Made by a program: the position numbers and the translations under genes
Assembly: GCF_900113955.1 (NCBI RefSeq)
Contig: NZ_FORH01000006.1
Coordinates: forward strand, 124,001-188,000
DNA: 64,000 nucleotides
Direction: 5' to 3'
Source of the DNA: Celeribacter neptunius
GTDB lineage: Bacteria; Pseudomonadota; Alphaproteobacteria; Rhodobacterales; Rhodobacteraceae
Notes under the pieces: model-generated
What the model was told of the DNA's origin: nothing
The model's database searches: none
What the model saw: the letters and a program-made list of their open reading frames with translations, nothing else
In this document: positions 26,133 to 34,404 of the stretch, one piece after another
Layout: every line of letters begins with the position of its first letter
Numbering within the stretch: position 1 is the stretch's first letter

Positions 26133-26642
26133 TCAGCTCCTTTGGCCGAGCACCCGGGTGCGGTAGTATTCCTGAATTTCGGCGCGGCGGGCGGCCTCGA
26201 AATCTTCGCGCTGCGCGGAATTGACCGGCGGAACCTGCATCAGCGCGGCGTAGCCGGACTGGGCATTGCTGCCGGAGAACCGGTTCCGATATATCTTTGG
26301 CCCGTCTTCCGGCCCACCCCAATGGTTTTGGTCAGGATAGGAGGGCAGGATATAGAAATACAGCAACACAAACTGCCCCGCTGGCAGGAAGCTGATGAAA
26401 AACCAAAATCCGGACCGATTGGTGTCATGCAGCCGCCGCACGATAAGAGACAGGTTTGGAATGATATTCAGCAGGTAGAACCAGACAATCAGCAGACCGC
26501 CTTGCGCCAGATCGAGAAACAGAACGCCGGTGACAAGGAGTGTAAAGAGTTGGAACCACCAGAACTCGGACCGCGACGCGCGTCCAGAAAAGTTGAAAGC
26601 TCTGAAATAGCCATTTTCGATGGCTTTCAACGGGCCGGCCAT
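26133..26642 (-). CDS. DUF805-family membrane protein
   Basis: 169 residues. The N-terminal AFNFSGRASRSEFWWFQLF is the hallmark of DUF805 inner-membrane proteins (YhaH/YhaI-like), followed by about three to four helices and a RRLHDTNRSGFW segment. The C-terminal ~50 residues are soluble and Arg/Glu rich. Function unknown for the family. The ATG at 26642 has GGAGAG seven bases upstream; a GTG two codons earlier is an alternative. It stands alone, with 110 bp to plsY. Confidence 0.88.
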   Translation of the reverse strand: MAGPLKAIENGYFRAFNFSGRASRSEFWWFQLFTLLVTGVLFLDLAQGGLLIVWFYLLNIIPNLSLIVRRLHDTNRSGFWFFISFLPAGQFVLLYFYILPSYPDQNHWGGPEDGPKIYRNRFSGSNAQSGYAALMQVPPVNSAQREDFEAARRAEIQEYYRTRVLGQRS

Positions 26643-26752
26643 AAGCACTCTCCAGGCTGATCATCATCGGGACCGTAATCGCGGTCCTTCCGTGGTTAAC
26701 CTGAACTCAATTGACGGCGAGAATGCGGCGGCCAGAGTGCGATTTTACGACC

Positions 26753-27337
26753 TCAGCCCTTTTGACCGATTTTGCTTTCCGTGCGGTTCTTGAGCCGCAC
26801 GATATTCTCGCGATGCTTGATGAAGATCAGCGCGGTCAGCACCGAGACGACCATGGCCCCGTGCAGGTGATACAGCGCCGCGGTGTAGATCGGCGCCATC
26901 AGCGCGGCGATCAGCGCAGACAGGCTGGAATAACGGGTGATGAAGGCCACCAGGAGCCATGTCGCACAGGCGGCAAGCCCGACCGGGAAGGACAGCGCCA
27001 GAAGCGTGCCAAGAAAGGTCGCGACGCCCTTGCCGCCCTTGAAGCGCAAAAACACCGGGTACAGATGGCCGAGCATGGCACAGAGTCCGGCGATGCCGGC
27101 GGCCTGTTCCCCGACGAGCGCCCGGGCCAGAAGAACAGCCGCCGCGCCTTTGCCGCTGTCGCCCAGAAGCGTCAGGAAAGCGGCGAGTTTGTTGCCGGTC
27201 CTGAGCACATTGGTGGCCCCGATATTGCCCGATCCGATCTGACGCAGGTCGCCGAGGTCGAACAGCCGCGCCATCACGATGCCGAACGGGATCGAGCCCA
27301 GCAGATAGGCCAGAATGGCGGTGACAAGAAACATCAT
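26753..27337 (-). CDS. plsY: Glycerol-3-phosphate acyltransferase PlsY
   Basis: 194 residues, a small inner-membrane enzyme with about five helices that transfers acyl groups from acyl-phosphate to glycerol-3-phosphate, the first step of phospholipid synthesis. Motifs: GSIPFGIVMARLF, GSGNIGATNVLRTGNKLAAF, and the glycine-rich loop FKGGKGVATFLGTL. It follows the dihydroorotase homologue by 18 bp and is probably the last gene of the pyrB unit. Confidence 0.95.
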   Translation of the reverse strand: MMFLVTAILAYLLGSIPFGIVMARLFDLGDLRQIGSGNIGATNVLRTGNKLAAFLTLLGDSGKGAAAVLLARALVGEQAAGIAGLCAMLGHLYPVFLRFKGGKGVATFLGTLLALSFPVGLAACATWLLVAFITRYSSLSALIAALMAPIYTAALYHLHGAMVVSVLTALIFIKHRENIVRLKNRTESKIGQKG

Positions 27338-27355
27338 GGTGCAGCCCTCAATCTC

Positions 27356-28621
27356 TCAGCTCTCAAAGACCTGTTGGCCATCGACCCAGGTGCCAAGCAC
27401 CTTGCCCTGCATCCGCGCCCCGTCAAAGGGGGTATTCTTGGATTTCGAGCGCAGGGTGAAACGATCGAGAATAAGCGGCGCATCCGGATCGAACAGCACG
27501 AGATCGGCGGGCGCCCCTTCTGCCAGCCGACCGCTGTCGAGCCCGAGCCGTTTGGCCGGGTTCAGGGCCATGGCGCGGAACAACTGCGGCAGGCTGAGCT
27601 GACCGGCATGATAGAGCCGCAGTGCCGCCGGCAGCAGCGTTTCCAGCGCCACGGCGCCGGAGGCGGCTTCCTCAAACGGCAGGCGTTTGCTTTCCTCGTC
27701 CTGCGGCGTGTGCATCGAGCTGATGACATCGATCAGGCCGGAGGCGACGGCATCGACCATCGCCAGACGGTCGTCTTCTGAGCGGAGCGGTGGCTTGACC
27801 TTGAAGAAGGTGCGGTAGTTGCCGAGATCGAGCTCATTCAACGTCAGGTGATGGATCGACACGCCCGCGGTCACATCGAAGCCGTTCTGTTTCGCACGCT
27901 CCAGCGCCGGCAGCGCCCGCGCGGTGGTGATCTGATCGAAGTGGTAGCTGACCCCGGTCATCTCGATCAGCGCCAGATCGCGGTCGAGCCCCATGCGCTC
28001 GGCCATCGGCGAGACAGAGGGCAGACCACGGAGTGCCGCGAATTTCCCGGAAGTGGCGGCGGCACCTTTCGACAGGCCCGGATCTTGCGGATGGCCGATC
28101 ACCAGTGCACCACAGGATTTCGCGTAGGTCAGCGCGCGCTGCAAAACCTTGGTGTCGCTGACCACATGGTCGCAATCGGTAAAGGCCACGGCGCCCGCGT
28201 CCAGGAGAAAACCGATCTCGACCATCTCGCGCCCGTCGCGCCCCTTGGTCAGAGCCGACATGTGCTTGACCTTGACGGCGGCATCGGTTGCGGCGCGCCG
28301 CTGGACGAATTCCAGCACTTCCGGCGTGTCGATGGCGCTCTGTGTGTCGGGCCGGGTGATCATCGTCGTCACGCCCCCGGCGGCGGCGGCACGCCCGGCG
28401 GAGGCAAAGCTTTCCTTGTGCCGCTCGCCGGGTTCCGAGACCTTGACGCCGAGATCGACAATCCCCGGTGCGAGGCATTTGCCACCGCAGTCGATCTGCG
28501 TGCCTTCCGGAGGCGTACCGGTCCCGCGTTCCGCAATCACATCCCCGTCAAGACGCAGCCAGCCGATCTCATCGCTCTGGGCCTCGGGGTCGATCAGACG
28601 GGCATTGGTGAAAATCGTCAT
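27356..28621 (-). CDS. Dihydroorotase homologue lacking catalytic residues (PyrX/PyrC'-like)
   Basis: 421 residues, full length and colinear with type-I dihydroorotases, but with key residues altered. The metal-binding HxH (usual PGxVDxHVHLREPG) reads PGIVDLGVKVSEPG; the usual HCED reads HPQD; and the catalytic TDHAPH motif reads SSMHTPQ, so the Asp is lost. The conserved His in SYHFDQ and SIHHLTL remain. Known non-catalytic homologues (PyrX or PyrC') bind PyrB and are needed for aspartate transcarbamoylase assembly in pseudomonads. Co-location with pyrB fits that role. Annotation pipelines will call this pyrC; an active pyrC should exist elsewhere. Confidence 0.87.
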   Translation of the reverse strand: MTIFTNARLIDPEAQSDEIGWLRLDGDVIAERGTGTPPEGTQIDCGGKCLAPGIVDLGVKVSEPGERHKESFASAGRAAAAGGVTTMITRPDTQSAIDTPEVLEFVQRRAATDAAVKVKHMSALTKGRDGREMVEIGFLLDAGAVAFTDCDHVVSDTKVLQRALTYAKSCGALVIGHPQDPGLSKGAAATSGKFAALRGLPSVSPMAERMGLDRDLALIEMTGVSYHFDQITTARALPALERAKQNGFDVTAGVSIHHLTLNELDLGNYRTFFKVKPPLRSEDDRLAMVDAVASGLIDVISSMHTPQDEESKRLPFEEAASGAVALETLLPAALRLYHAGQLSLPQLFRAMALNPAKRLGLDSGRLAEGAPADLVLFDPDAPLILDRFTLRSKSKNTPFDGARMQGKVLGTWVDGQQVFES

Positions 28622-29133
28622 GCTGTGCCTCTCTGGATGTCACGGATCAGCCCGAACACGTTCCGGGCGTCGTGAATTTGCGAAAATACCGGGGCGCTGT
28701 CGAAACGCTCGCCGAGGATGGGTGCCGCCCGGTCGTGAAACTGGATGGTGCCGGGCTCGTGCCCGTCGTATTCGACCCCCAAGGAGGGGCGCAGATCCAG
28801 CGCCAGAAGCGTCTTGCCGGCAAAGGGCAGATCATTGGCAAAGAACGCCCGGCGGGTGGTCAGCGAATACCAGGTGCGCCGGGCAATCAGCGGTCCGATG
28901 ACCAGAGGCGCCACGGCAATCGCCAACCCGATCAGGAAATGGATCAATCCGAAGAGCCAGAATTCCCCGGCGCGATAGGCCAGTACCATCCAGAACAGCG
29001 CAAAGCCGGCAAAGATCAGTCCGAAAAACGCGAAAGGCAATTGCGGCCCGCGCCATTCGATGCGGCGATCCGGCTGACCTTGCCAGAGCACCCGCTCGCC
29101 CGGGAACAGGATATCGCCCCAGCCCTCGGTCAT
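28618..29133 (-). CDS. Membrane protein with bacterial PH-like domain
   Basis: 171 residues. It starts with GDILFPGERVLWQGQPDRRIEW, a sequence typical of bacterial PH-domain membrane proteins; two helices follow (about residues 32-85), then RTWYSLTTRRAFFANDLPF and a C-terminal beta-rich part. Function unknown. It overlaps the dihydroorotase homologue and the upstream gene by four bases each, so it is co-translated in the pyrB unit. Confidence 0.78.
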   Translation of the reverse strand: MTEGWGDILFPGERVLWQGQPDRRIEWRGPQLPFAFFGLIFAGFALFWMVLAYRAGEFWLFGLIHFLIGLAIAVAPLVIGPLIARRTWYSLTTRRAFFANDLPFAGKTLLALDLRPSLGVEYDGHEPGTIQFHDRAAPILGERFDSAPVFSQIHDARNVFGLIRDIQRGTA

Positions 29134-29657
29134 CCGCCGATCCAGACGAAAAGCGCGACGAAGGCCGCGAGGAAGACAAGCACCAGCGTGGCGACCATGC
29201 CGGAAATCCGCGCCGGCGATTTCGGCGGCTTGCCCTGGGGCAGGAGCCCTGCGGCGCTGTCGCTCTCGATCTTCTCTATCGGGGACAGGTCGAGCGGCAT
29301 GCCGTAGCGTCCGATCAGGGCAAAGGGCGGTTCCGGCGCAAGCCGTGTTTCCTTGGCGTTCAGGCCCGTGGAATAGAGCATCACCACCACGCCTTCGAGC
29401 GCGTCGAGCTTCTCGGCGTCATCGCCGATGTCGAAGCCGCTGGCCTCTTCGAGATAACGGGCAAAACCGTAGTCCGTCATCGCCGCCAGATCGAACCATT
29501 CCACGGCCTCGGAGGCGGGCGGCACCCAAAGCCCCAGCGCTTCGGCAAATCCCGTCGACGAGATCAGCTCGGCATTCAGATCCTCGACCGGCCCGTCATA
29601 GGACAGGACCCAGACGAGGCGTTGGCCGGATTGGGGAATGTCGTGCGGATTGCTCAC
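29130..29657 (-). CDS. Tail-anchored protein in the pyrB operon
   Basis: 175 residues. The N-terminal ~140 residues are soluble with no motif I recognise. One C-terminal helix (MVATLVLVFLAAFVALFVWI, about residues 153-172) anchors it in the membrane with the bulk in the cytoplasm. It lies 10 bp downstream of pyrB and overlaps the next gene by four bases. Its place between the transcarbamoylase and its probable regulatory subunit suggests a link, but nothing in the sequence proves one. Confidence 0.72.
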   Translation of the reverse strand: MSNPHDIPQSGQRLVWVLSYDGPVEDLNAELISSTGFAEALGLWVPPASEAVEWFDLAAMTDYGFARYLEEASGFDIGDDAEKLDALEGVVVMLYSTGLNAKETRLAPEPPFALIGRYGMPLDLSPIEKIESDSAAGLLPQGKPPKSPARISGMVATLVLVFLAAFVALFVWIGG

Positions 29658-29667
29658 CGTCCCAACC

Positions 29668-30627
29668 TCACACCATCACGCCTTTGTTCGCCTCGCGGTC
29701 GGTGCGCAGGTTGCGGGCGAGCAAATCCATCGCGGCCATGCGCACGGCGACGCCCATCTCGACCTGTTCCTGGATCACCGAGCGGTTGATGTCATCGGCG
29801 ATGGTGCCGTCGATCTCGACGCCGCGGTTCATCGGGCCGGGGTGCATGACGATGGCATCGGGTTTGGCGTGCGCCAGTTTGTCGGCGTCCAGCCCGTAGC
29901 GATAGAAATATTCGCGCTCGGACGGGATGAACCCGCCGTCCATCCGTTCTTTCTGCAGCCTTAGCATCATCACCACATCGACATCTTTCAGGCCTTCGGC
30001 CATGTCGTCGTAAATCTCGCATCCGAATTCGCGGAATTGCTGCGGCACCAAGGTGGGCGGGCCAACGAGACGCACGCGGTTCTCCATCTTGCCCAAGAGC
30101 ATCAGGTTCGAACGCGCCACGCGGCTGTGCGCGATATCGCCGCAAATCGCGATGTTGAGGCGATGCAGCCGCCCCTTGGCACGGCGAATCGTCAGCGCAT
30201 CGAGCAGGGCCTGTGTCGGGTGTTCGTGCCGTCCGTCGCCGGCGTTCAGCACCGCGCAATTGACCTTTTGCGCCAAGAGATCGACCGCGCCCGAATGCGG
30301 ATGCCGCACCACCAGCAGATCGGGATGCATGGCATTCAAGGTCAGCGCGGTGTCGATCAGCGTTTCGCCCTTTTTGATCGAGCTGGCCTGCATCGCCATG
30401 TTCATCACATCGGCGCCAAGCCGTTTGCCCGCCAGTTCGAAAGAGGACTGGGTCCGGGTCGAGTTCTCGAAGAACATGTTGATCTGGGTGAGCCCCTTCA
30501 ATGCATCCGAGTGCTTGTTCGGCTGACGGCTCAGATCGACATAGCGGTCGGCCACGTCGAGCAGGGCGGTGATCTCATCGGGATGAAGCGGCTCGATCCC
30601 CAGAAGGTGTTTTTGCCGGAATGCCAT
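29668..30627 (-). CDS. pyrB: Aspartate carbamoyltransferase catalytic subunit
   Basis: 319 residues, the first committed step of pyrimidine synthesis. The carbamoyl-phosphate motif [21 protein letters not shown] (about residues 54-74) and the [12 protein letters not shown] segment are present, as are [25 protein letters not shown] and the late [14 protein letters not shown]. No pyrI-type regulatory subunit gene is adjacent; instead the operon carries a dihydroorotase homologue without catalytic residues, as in class-A (dodecameric) ATCases. Confidence 0.96.
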   Translation of the reverse strand: MAFRQKHLLGIEPLHPDEITALLDVADRYVDLSRQPNKHSDALKGLTQINMFFENSTRTQSSFELAGKRLGADVMNMAMQASSIKKGETLIDTALTLNAMHPDLLVVRHPHSGAVDLLAQKVNCAVLNAGDGRHEHPTQALLDALTIRRAKGRLHRLNIAICGDIAHSRVARSNLMLLGKMENRVRLVGPPTLVPQQFREFGCEIYDDMAEGLKDVDVVMMLRLQKERMDGGFIPSEREYFYRYGLDADKLAHAKPDAIVMHPGPMNRGVEIDGTIADDINRSVIQEQVEMGVAVRMAAMDLLARNLRTDREANKGVMV

Positions 30628-30664
30628 GATGCCCCCTTACGTGCTGAGATCGCGCTTTGGCTTG

Positions 30665-30693
30665 CTTATAGGAAAGGCGGCCGGTCCGGGCAA
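30665..30693 (-). promoter_or_regulatory. Likely sigma-70 promoter of pyrB
   Basis: Read on the - strand: TTGCCC, 17-bp spacer, TATAAG, 38 bp upstream of the pyrB ATG. Both boxes and the spacing are good. It should drive the whole leftward pyrB unit. Confidence 0.65.
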
Positions 30694-30765
30694 TGGCGCG
30701 TTGCATCACCGTCCCTCACCTTTCCCCGATTTACCTTGGCGCTTCGCCCCTGTAGCTTCGGCCGC

Positions 30766-31563
30766 ATGGAGACTCAAATCGACTATTGGCAGGCGCATGC
30801 TCTTTTGGAGTGGCAAATCGAACTCGGCGCGGCCGAGGCGATTTCCGAGACGCCTGTCAATCGCTACGAGATCCCCGAGACCGCGCCGCGACCGGCTGCG
30901 AAAGCCGGGCAGGGAAAACCGGGCAAGGCTATGGCGCCGCCGCCGGAGGCCAAACCCGATCCCGCCGATGAGGCGGTGAAACTCGCCAAGTCCGCCGGCT
31001 CGCTCGAGGCGCTGCGCGAGGCGCTCGCGGGGTTTGAGCATTGCGCCCTGAAACGCGGCGCCCGCAATCTGGTGTTCTCCGACGGCAATCCGAAAGCCCG
31101 CGTGATGATCGTCGGCGAGGCGCCGGGGCGCGACGAGGATATTCAGGGCAAGCCCTTCGTTGGCCGGTCCGGCCAGCTTCTCGACAAGATGTTTGCCGCT
31201 ATCGGGCTCGACCGGGCTTCTCCGGACAGCGAACATGCGCTCTATATCACCAACCCGATCCCCTGGCGGCCGCCCGAGAACCGCGATCCGACACCGGCCG
31301 AGATCGCCATGCTGAAACCCTTCCTGATCCGCCATATCGAACTGGCCGATCCGGAGGTGATCGTGCTGATGGGCAATTGGGCCTGTACCGCGCTTCTGGG
31401 CCGGGCGGGGATCACCCGTCTTCGTGGCCATTGGCAGACCGTGCTGGGCAAACCCGCCATGCCGATGACCCATCCGGCCTATCTTCTGCGCAACCCGATC
31501 GCCAAACGCGACGCCTGGGCCGATCTCTTGGATATTCAGGCGCGTCTCAAAGGCACCTCATGA
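30766..31563 (+). CDS. Uracil-DNA glycosylase homologue, family-4-like without the Fe-S ligands
   Basis: 265 residues: an N-terminal extension of ~85 residues, rich in Pro/Ala/Lys, then a uracil-DNA glycosylase fold. Catalytic motif A is GEAPGRDED, followed by GKPFVGRSGQLLDKM, and motif B is THPAYLLRNP. Family-4 enzymes hold a 4Fe-4S cluster with four cysteines: CxxC, a CRPP and a later one. Here only the second Cys of the CxxC remains (FEHCAL); the others align with Phe, Trp (PWRPPENR) and Leu (AMLKPFL). It should still remove uracil but without the cluster. Divergent from pyrB; overlaps the LysE gene. Confidence 0.85.
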   Translation: METQIDYWQAHALLEWQIELGAAEAISETPVNRYEIPETAPRPAAKAGQGKPGKAMAPPPEAKPDPADEAVKLAKSAGSLEALREALAGFEHCALKRGARNLVFSDGNPKARVMIVGEAPGRDEDIQGKPFVGRSGQLLDKMFAAIGLDRASPDSEHALYITNPIPWRPPENRDPTPAEIAMLKPFLIRHIELADPEVIVLMGNWACTALLGRAGITRLRGHWQTVLGKPAMPMTHPAYLLRNPIAKRDAWADLLDIQARLKGTS

Positions 31564-32189
31564 TCGTCGATCCCCTGACCCTGGCCGCGTTTCTGCCCGC
31601 CGCCCTGGCGCTCAACATGACACCGGGGGCGGATATGATGTTTTGCCTGGCGCAGGGGCTTCGGGGCAACCGCCGGGCCGCCGTGGCGGCGAGCGCGGGA
31701 ATCTCTGCCGGGTCGCTGGTGAATGTCACCCTGGCCGGGCTGGGGCTCGGGGCGCTGGTCGCGGCCAGCCCGCATCTTTTCGCGACAATCCGCTGGGTCG
31801 GGGTCGCATATCTGGTCTGGCTGGCGATCCGCACCCTGCGCAGTCCGCATGTGCCCGGCGCCACGGGACAGGAGATGAAATCCGCCGGTCGTGCCTTTCG
31901 CGAAGGGGTCTTCGTCAACCTGTCGAACCCGAAGGTGATCCTGTTCATCCTCGCTTTCATCCCGCAGTTCGTCGACCCGGCGCGTGGCAGCGTTCTGGGC
32001 CAGTTCCTGATTTTTGGCGCGGTGATCTCGGGCGGGGGCTTTTTCATCAATGCTGCCGTCGGCTGGTTCGCCGTCGGTCTGGGCGGCGTTTTGGCGCGTA
32101 GCCAGCGCGCAGAACGCCTGTTACGCTACCTTTCCGCATCCGTCTTCGGATTGCTCGCCCTGAAACTTGCCACGGAGCGTCGCGCATGA
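31560..32189 (+). CDS. LysE/RhtB-family amino-acid exporter
   Basis: 209 residues with about six helices. The family N-terminal segment is LALNMTPGADMMFCLAQGLRGNRRAAVAASAGISAG and the later block is FREGVFVNLSNPKVILFILAFIPQFV. The family exports threonine, homoserine, lysine or similar amino acids; the substrate here is not predictable. The ATG overlaps the stop of the uracil-glycosylase gene (ATGA), and moaB overlaps this gene in the same way. Confidence 0.92.
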   Translation: MIVDPLTLAAFLPAALALNMTPGADMMFCLAQGLRGNRRAAVAASAGISAGSLVNVTLAGLGLGALVAASPHLFATIRWVGVAYLVWLAIRTLRSPHVPGATGQEMKSAGRAFREGVFVNLSNPKVILFILAFIPQFVDPARGSVLGQFLIFGAVISGGGFFINAAVGWFAVGLGGVLARSQRAERLLRYLSASVFGLLALKLATERRA

Positions 32190-32728
32190 GCCATATTGAC
32201 GAGAGCCTGGAATTCATTCCCGTCCGGATCGCGGTCTTGACCGTCTCGGATACGCGGGGGCTCGATGAGGATCGCTCCGGCGCCACCCTGGTCAAGATGA
32301 TCGAGGAGGCAGGCCATGTGGTGGCCGATCGCAAGATCGTCACCGATGACCGCCCGCTCATCCGCGATCAGCTCAAGGCCTGGATTGAGGACGCGGAGAT
32401 CGATGTGGTGATCTCCACCGGCGGCACCGGGCTCACCGGCCGCGATGTGACCGTGGAGGCCCATCGCGACGTCTATGAAAAGGAAATCGACGCCTTCGGC
32501 ACGGTGTTCACCATGGTCTCGATGCAAAAGATCGGCACCTCGGCCGTGCAATCGCGTGCCACTGGCGGGGTGGCTGGCGGCACCTATCTCTTTGCCCTGC
32601 CGGGGTCGACCGGAGCCTGCAAGGATGCCTGGAACGAGATCCTGAAATTTCAGCTCGATTATCGTCACAAACCCTGCAATTTCGTGCAGATTTTTCCGCG
32701 TCTCGAAGAGCACAAACGCCGTAAATAG
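32186..32728 (+). CDS. moaB: Molybdenum cofactor biosynthesis protein B
   Basis: 180 residues, a MoaB/MogA-type protein. It has VLTVSDTRGLDEDRSG at the N-terminus, VVISTGGTGLTGRDVTVEA in the centre (the molybdopterin-binding TGGTG loop) and a terminal FALPGSTGACKDAWNEIL. MoaB adenylates molybdopterin in molybdate insertion or is a close relative. It closes a three-gene unit (uracil glycosylase, LysE, moaB) linked by ATGA overlaps. The other moa genes in this window are at 16.1-16.8 kb. Confidence 0.93.
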   Translation: MSHIDESLEFIPVRIAVLTVSDTRGLDEDRSGATLVKMIEEAGHVVADRKIVTDDRPLIRDQLKAWIEDAEIDVVISTGGTGLTGRDVTVEAHRDVYEKEIDAFGTVFTMVSMQKIGTSAVQSRATGGVAGGTYLFALPGSTGACKDAWNEILKFQLDYRHKPCNFVQIFPRLEEHKRRK

Positions 32729-32943
32729 CCGCAATTCCATGCGCCTGGCACGAAGCTGACGCGAAAGTGACAAAAAACCGCGACAAATTTTGCCGCCGCC
32801 TGCGTAATATATCCATTCAAAGGGCAGGCCATTCAGCGCAGCGGTCCCGGACCGCCGTCTGATCCTGCCTTTCGTTTGAACCGCCAGGGCCAGTTTGCTT
32901 GGGCCGATATGTCATGAACCAACAACTCAAAGGGTTCCCCTGA
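32729..32943 (+). promoter_or_regulatory. Upstream region of the RND efflux pair
   Basis: There is no gene in these 215 bp. TAATAT (32805-32810) resembles a -10 box but lacks a clear -35. GCGGTC/GACCGC (32841-32855), a 6-bp inverted repeat with a 3-nt centre, lies downstream and could be a repressor site. Neither is firm. Confidence 0.35.
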
Positions 32944-34401
32944 ATGCGATTTCTTCGCCGTTCCTTGATCGGACTTTTCCTCACCTGCGCCACCTTGGCG
33001 CTGCTCGCCGGCGCGGGGTACAAGATCTATTCCGCCTTCGAGGCCCGGCGTGCCGCAGAGGCCACCCCGCCGCAGGCACGCGAGCGGCAATTCGCGGTCA
33101 ATGTCACCGAGGTCACTCCGACCCGCCTCGTTCCGGAACTCACGAGCTATGGTCAGGTGGCCGCCCGGCGCAGTCTCGAGCTGCGCGCGCCGGCGTCCGG
33201 GCGGATCGTCGATCTGACCGAAGGATTCGAGGATGGTGGCGCGGTCAGGGCCGGCGACGTGATCCTGCGCATCGATCCGACCGAGGCCGATGCGGCGCTG
33301 CGGGTGGCCGAGGCCGATCTGCTGGAGGCACAGGCCGAGCTGCGTGATGCCGAACGCGCGCGTGAAATTGCCGCCGACGATCTCACCGCCGCCCGCGCCC
33401 AGCTCGATCTGCGCAAGGCCGCGCTCGATCGTCAGCAGAACCTGTTCGACCGTGGTGTCGGCAGCGCCTCTTCGGTCGAGGATGCCGCGCTGGCCCATGC
33501 CGCCGCCGGGCAATCTGTCCTGTCGAAACGTCAGGCGCTGGCCAATGCAGAGACCGCCGTCGACAGTGGCAAGACCGCCGTGCTGCGCGCCGGGATCGAC
33601 CGCGACGAGGCCGAACGCACCCTGTCGGACATGACGGTCAGCGCCGCCTTCGACGGCGTGCTGAGCGACGTTTCGGGCGCGCTGGGCACGCTTTTGAGCA
33701 ACAATGAGCAGGTCGCCGTGCTGATCGATCCCTCCGAGCTCGAAGTCGCCTTTCGGATTTCCACCGAACAATATGCCCGGCTGGTGCTGGATCGCGGGGC
33801 GTTGCCACGCATGCAGGTGCGGGTGACGCTCGATGTCGCCGGGCTCGATCTGACGGCGACCGGTGAGGTCGTGCGTGAAAGCGCCGCGGTCGAGGCGGGG
33901 CAAAGCGGTCGTACGCTTTACGCCCGGCTCGATGGCGCCACCGGGTTCCGGCCCGGCGATTTCGTCACCGTGCGGCTCGAAGAACCGCCCTTGTCCGGTG
34001 TGGCACTGGTGCCCGCGACCGCCTTGGGGGCCAATGGCACGGTGCTTGTCGTGACCGAGATGAGCCGGTTGGAGGAGGTCCCGGTCGAGCTGCTGCGCCG
34101 TCAGGGCGACGATGTGATCATCCGCGCGAGCGGGCTCGCCGGGCGTCAGATCGTTTCCGAACGCTCGCCGCTTCTGGGTGCGGGCATCCGGGTGAAGGTG
34201 AACAATCTGAGCGCCGCTGCGGCGACGGACGGCCCCAGCACGGTTGCGCTGAGCGCGGAACGCCGCGCGGCCCTTCTGGAGTTCGTCAACACGAACAACC
34301 GTATGCCGGAAGAGGCCCGGGCGCGTATTCGCGAACAGCTCGCCGCCGACGAGGTCCCTGCCGATCTGGTCGAACGGCTCGAGAGCCGGATGGGGAGCTA
34401 A
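32944..34401 (+). CDS. RND efflux periplasmic adaptor (membrane fusion protein)
   Basis: 485 residues, longer than the usual ~350-400. It has an N-terminal helix (LIGLFLTCATLALLAGAGYKIY) and a lipoyl/barrel-sandwich half (RRSLELRAPASGRIVDLTEGFEDGGAVRAGDVILRID). An Ala/Glu-rich coiled-coil hairpin follows (about residues 110-215), then the second half (FDGVLSDVSGALGTLLSNNEQVAVLID) and a beta-barrel. The last ~60 residues (ALLEFVNTNNRMPEEARARIREQL) are an additional helical tail. It lies four bases before the permease gene. Confidence 0.9.
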   Translation: MRFLRRSLIGLFLTCATLALLAGAGYKIYSAFEARRAAEATPPQARERQFAVNVTEVTPTRLVPELTSYGQVAARRSLELRAPASGRIVDLTEGFEDGGAVRAGDVILRIDPTEADAALRVAEADLLEAQAELRDAERAREIAADDLTAARAQLDLRKAALDRQQNLFDRGVGSASSVEDAALAHAAAGQSVLSKRQALANAETAVDSGKTAVLRAGIDRDEAERTLSDMTVSAAFDGVLSDVSGALGTLLSNNEQVAVLIDPSELEVAFRISTEQYARLVLDRGALPRMQVRVTLDVAGLDLTATGEVVRESAAVEAGQSGRTLYARLDGATGFRPGDFVTVRLEEPPLSGVALVPATALGANGTVLVVTEMSRLEEVPVELLRRQGDDVIIRASGLAGRQIVSERSPLLGAGIRVKVNNLSAAAATDGPSTVALSAERRAALLEFVNTNNRMPEEARARIREQLAADEVPADLVERLESRMGS

Positions 34402-34404
34402 GCC

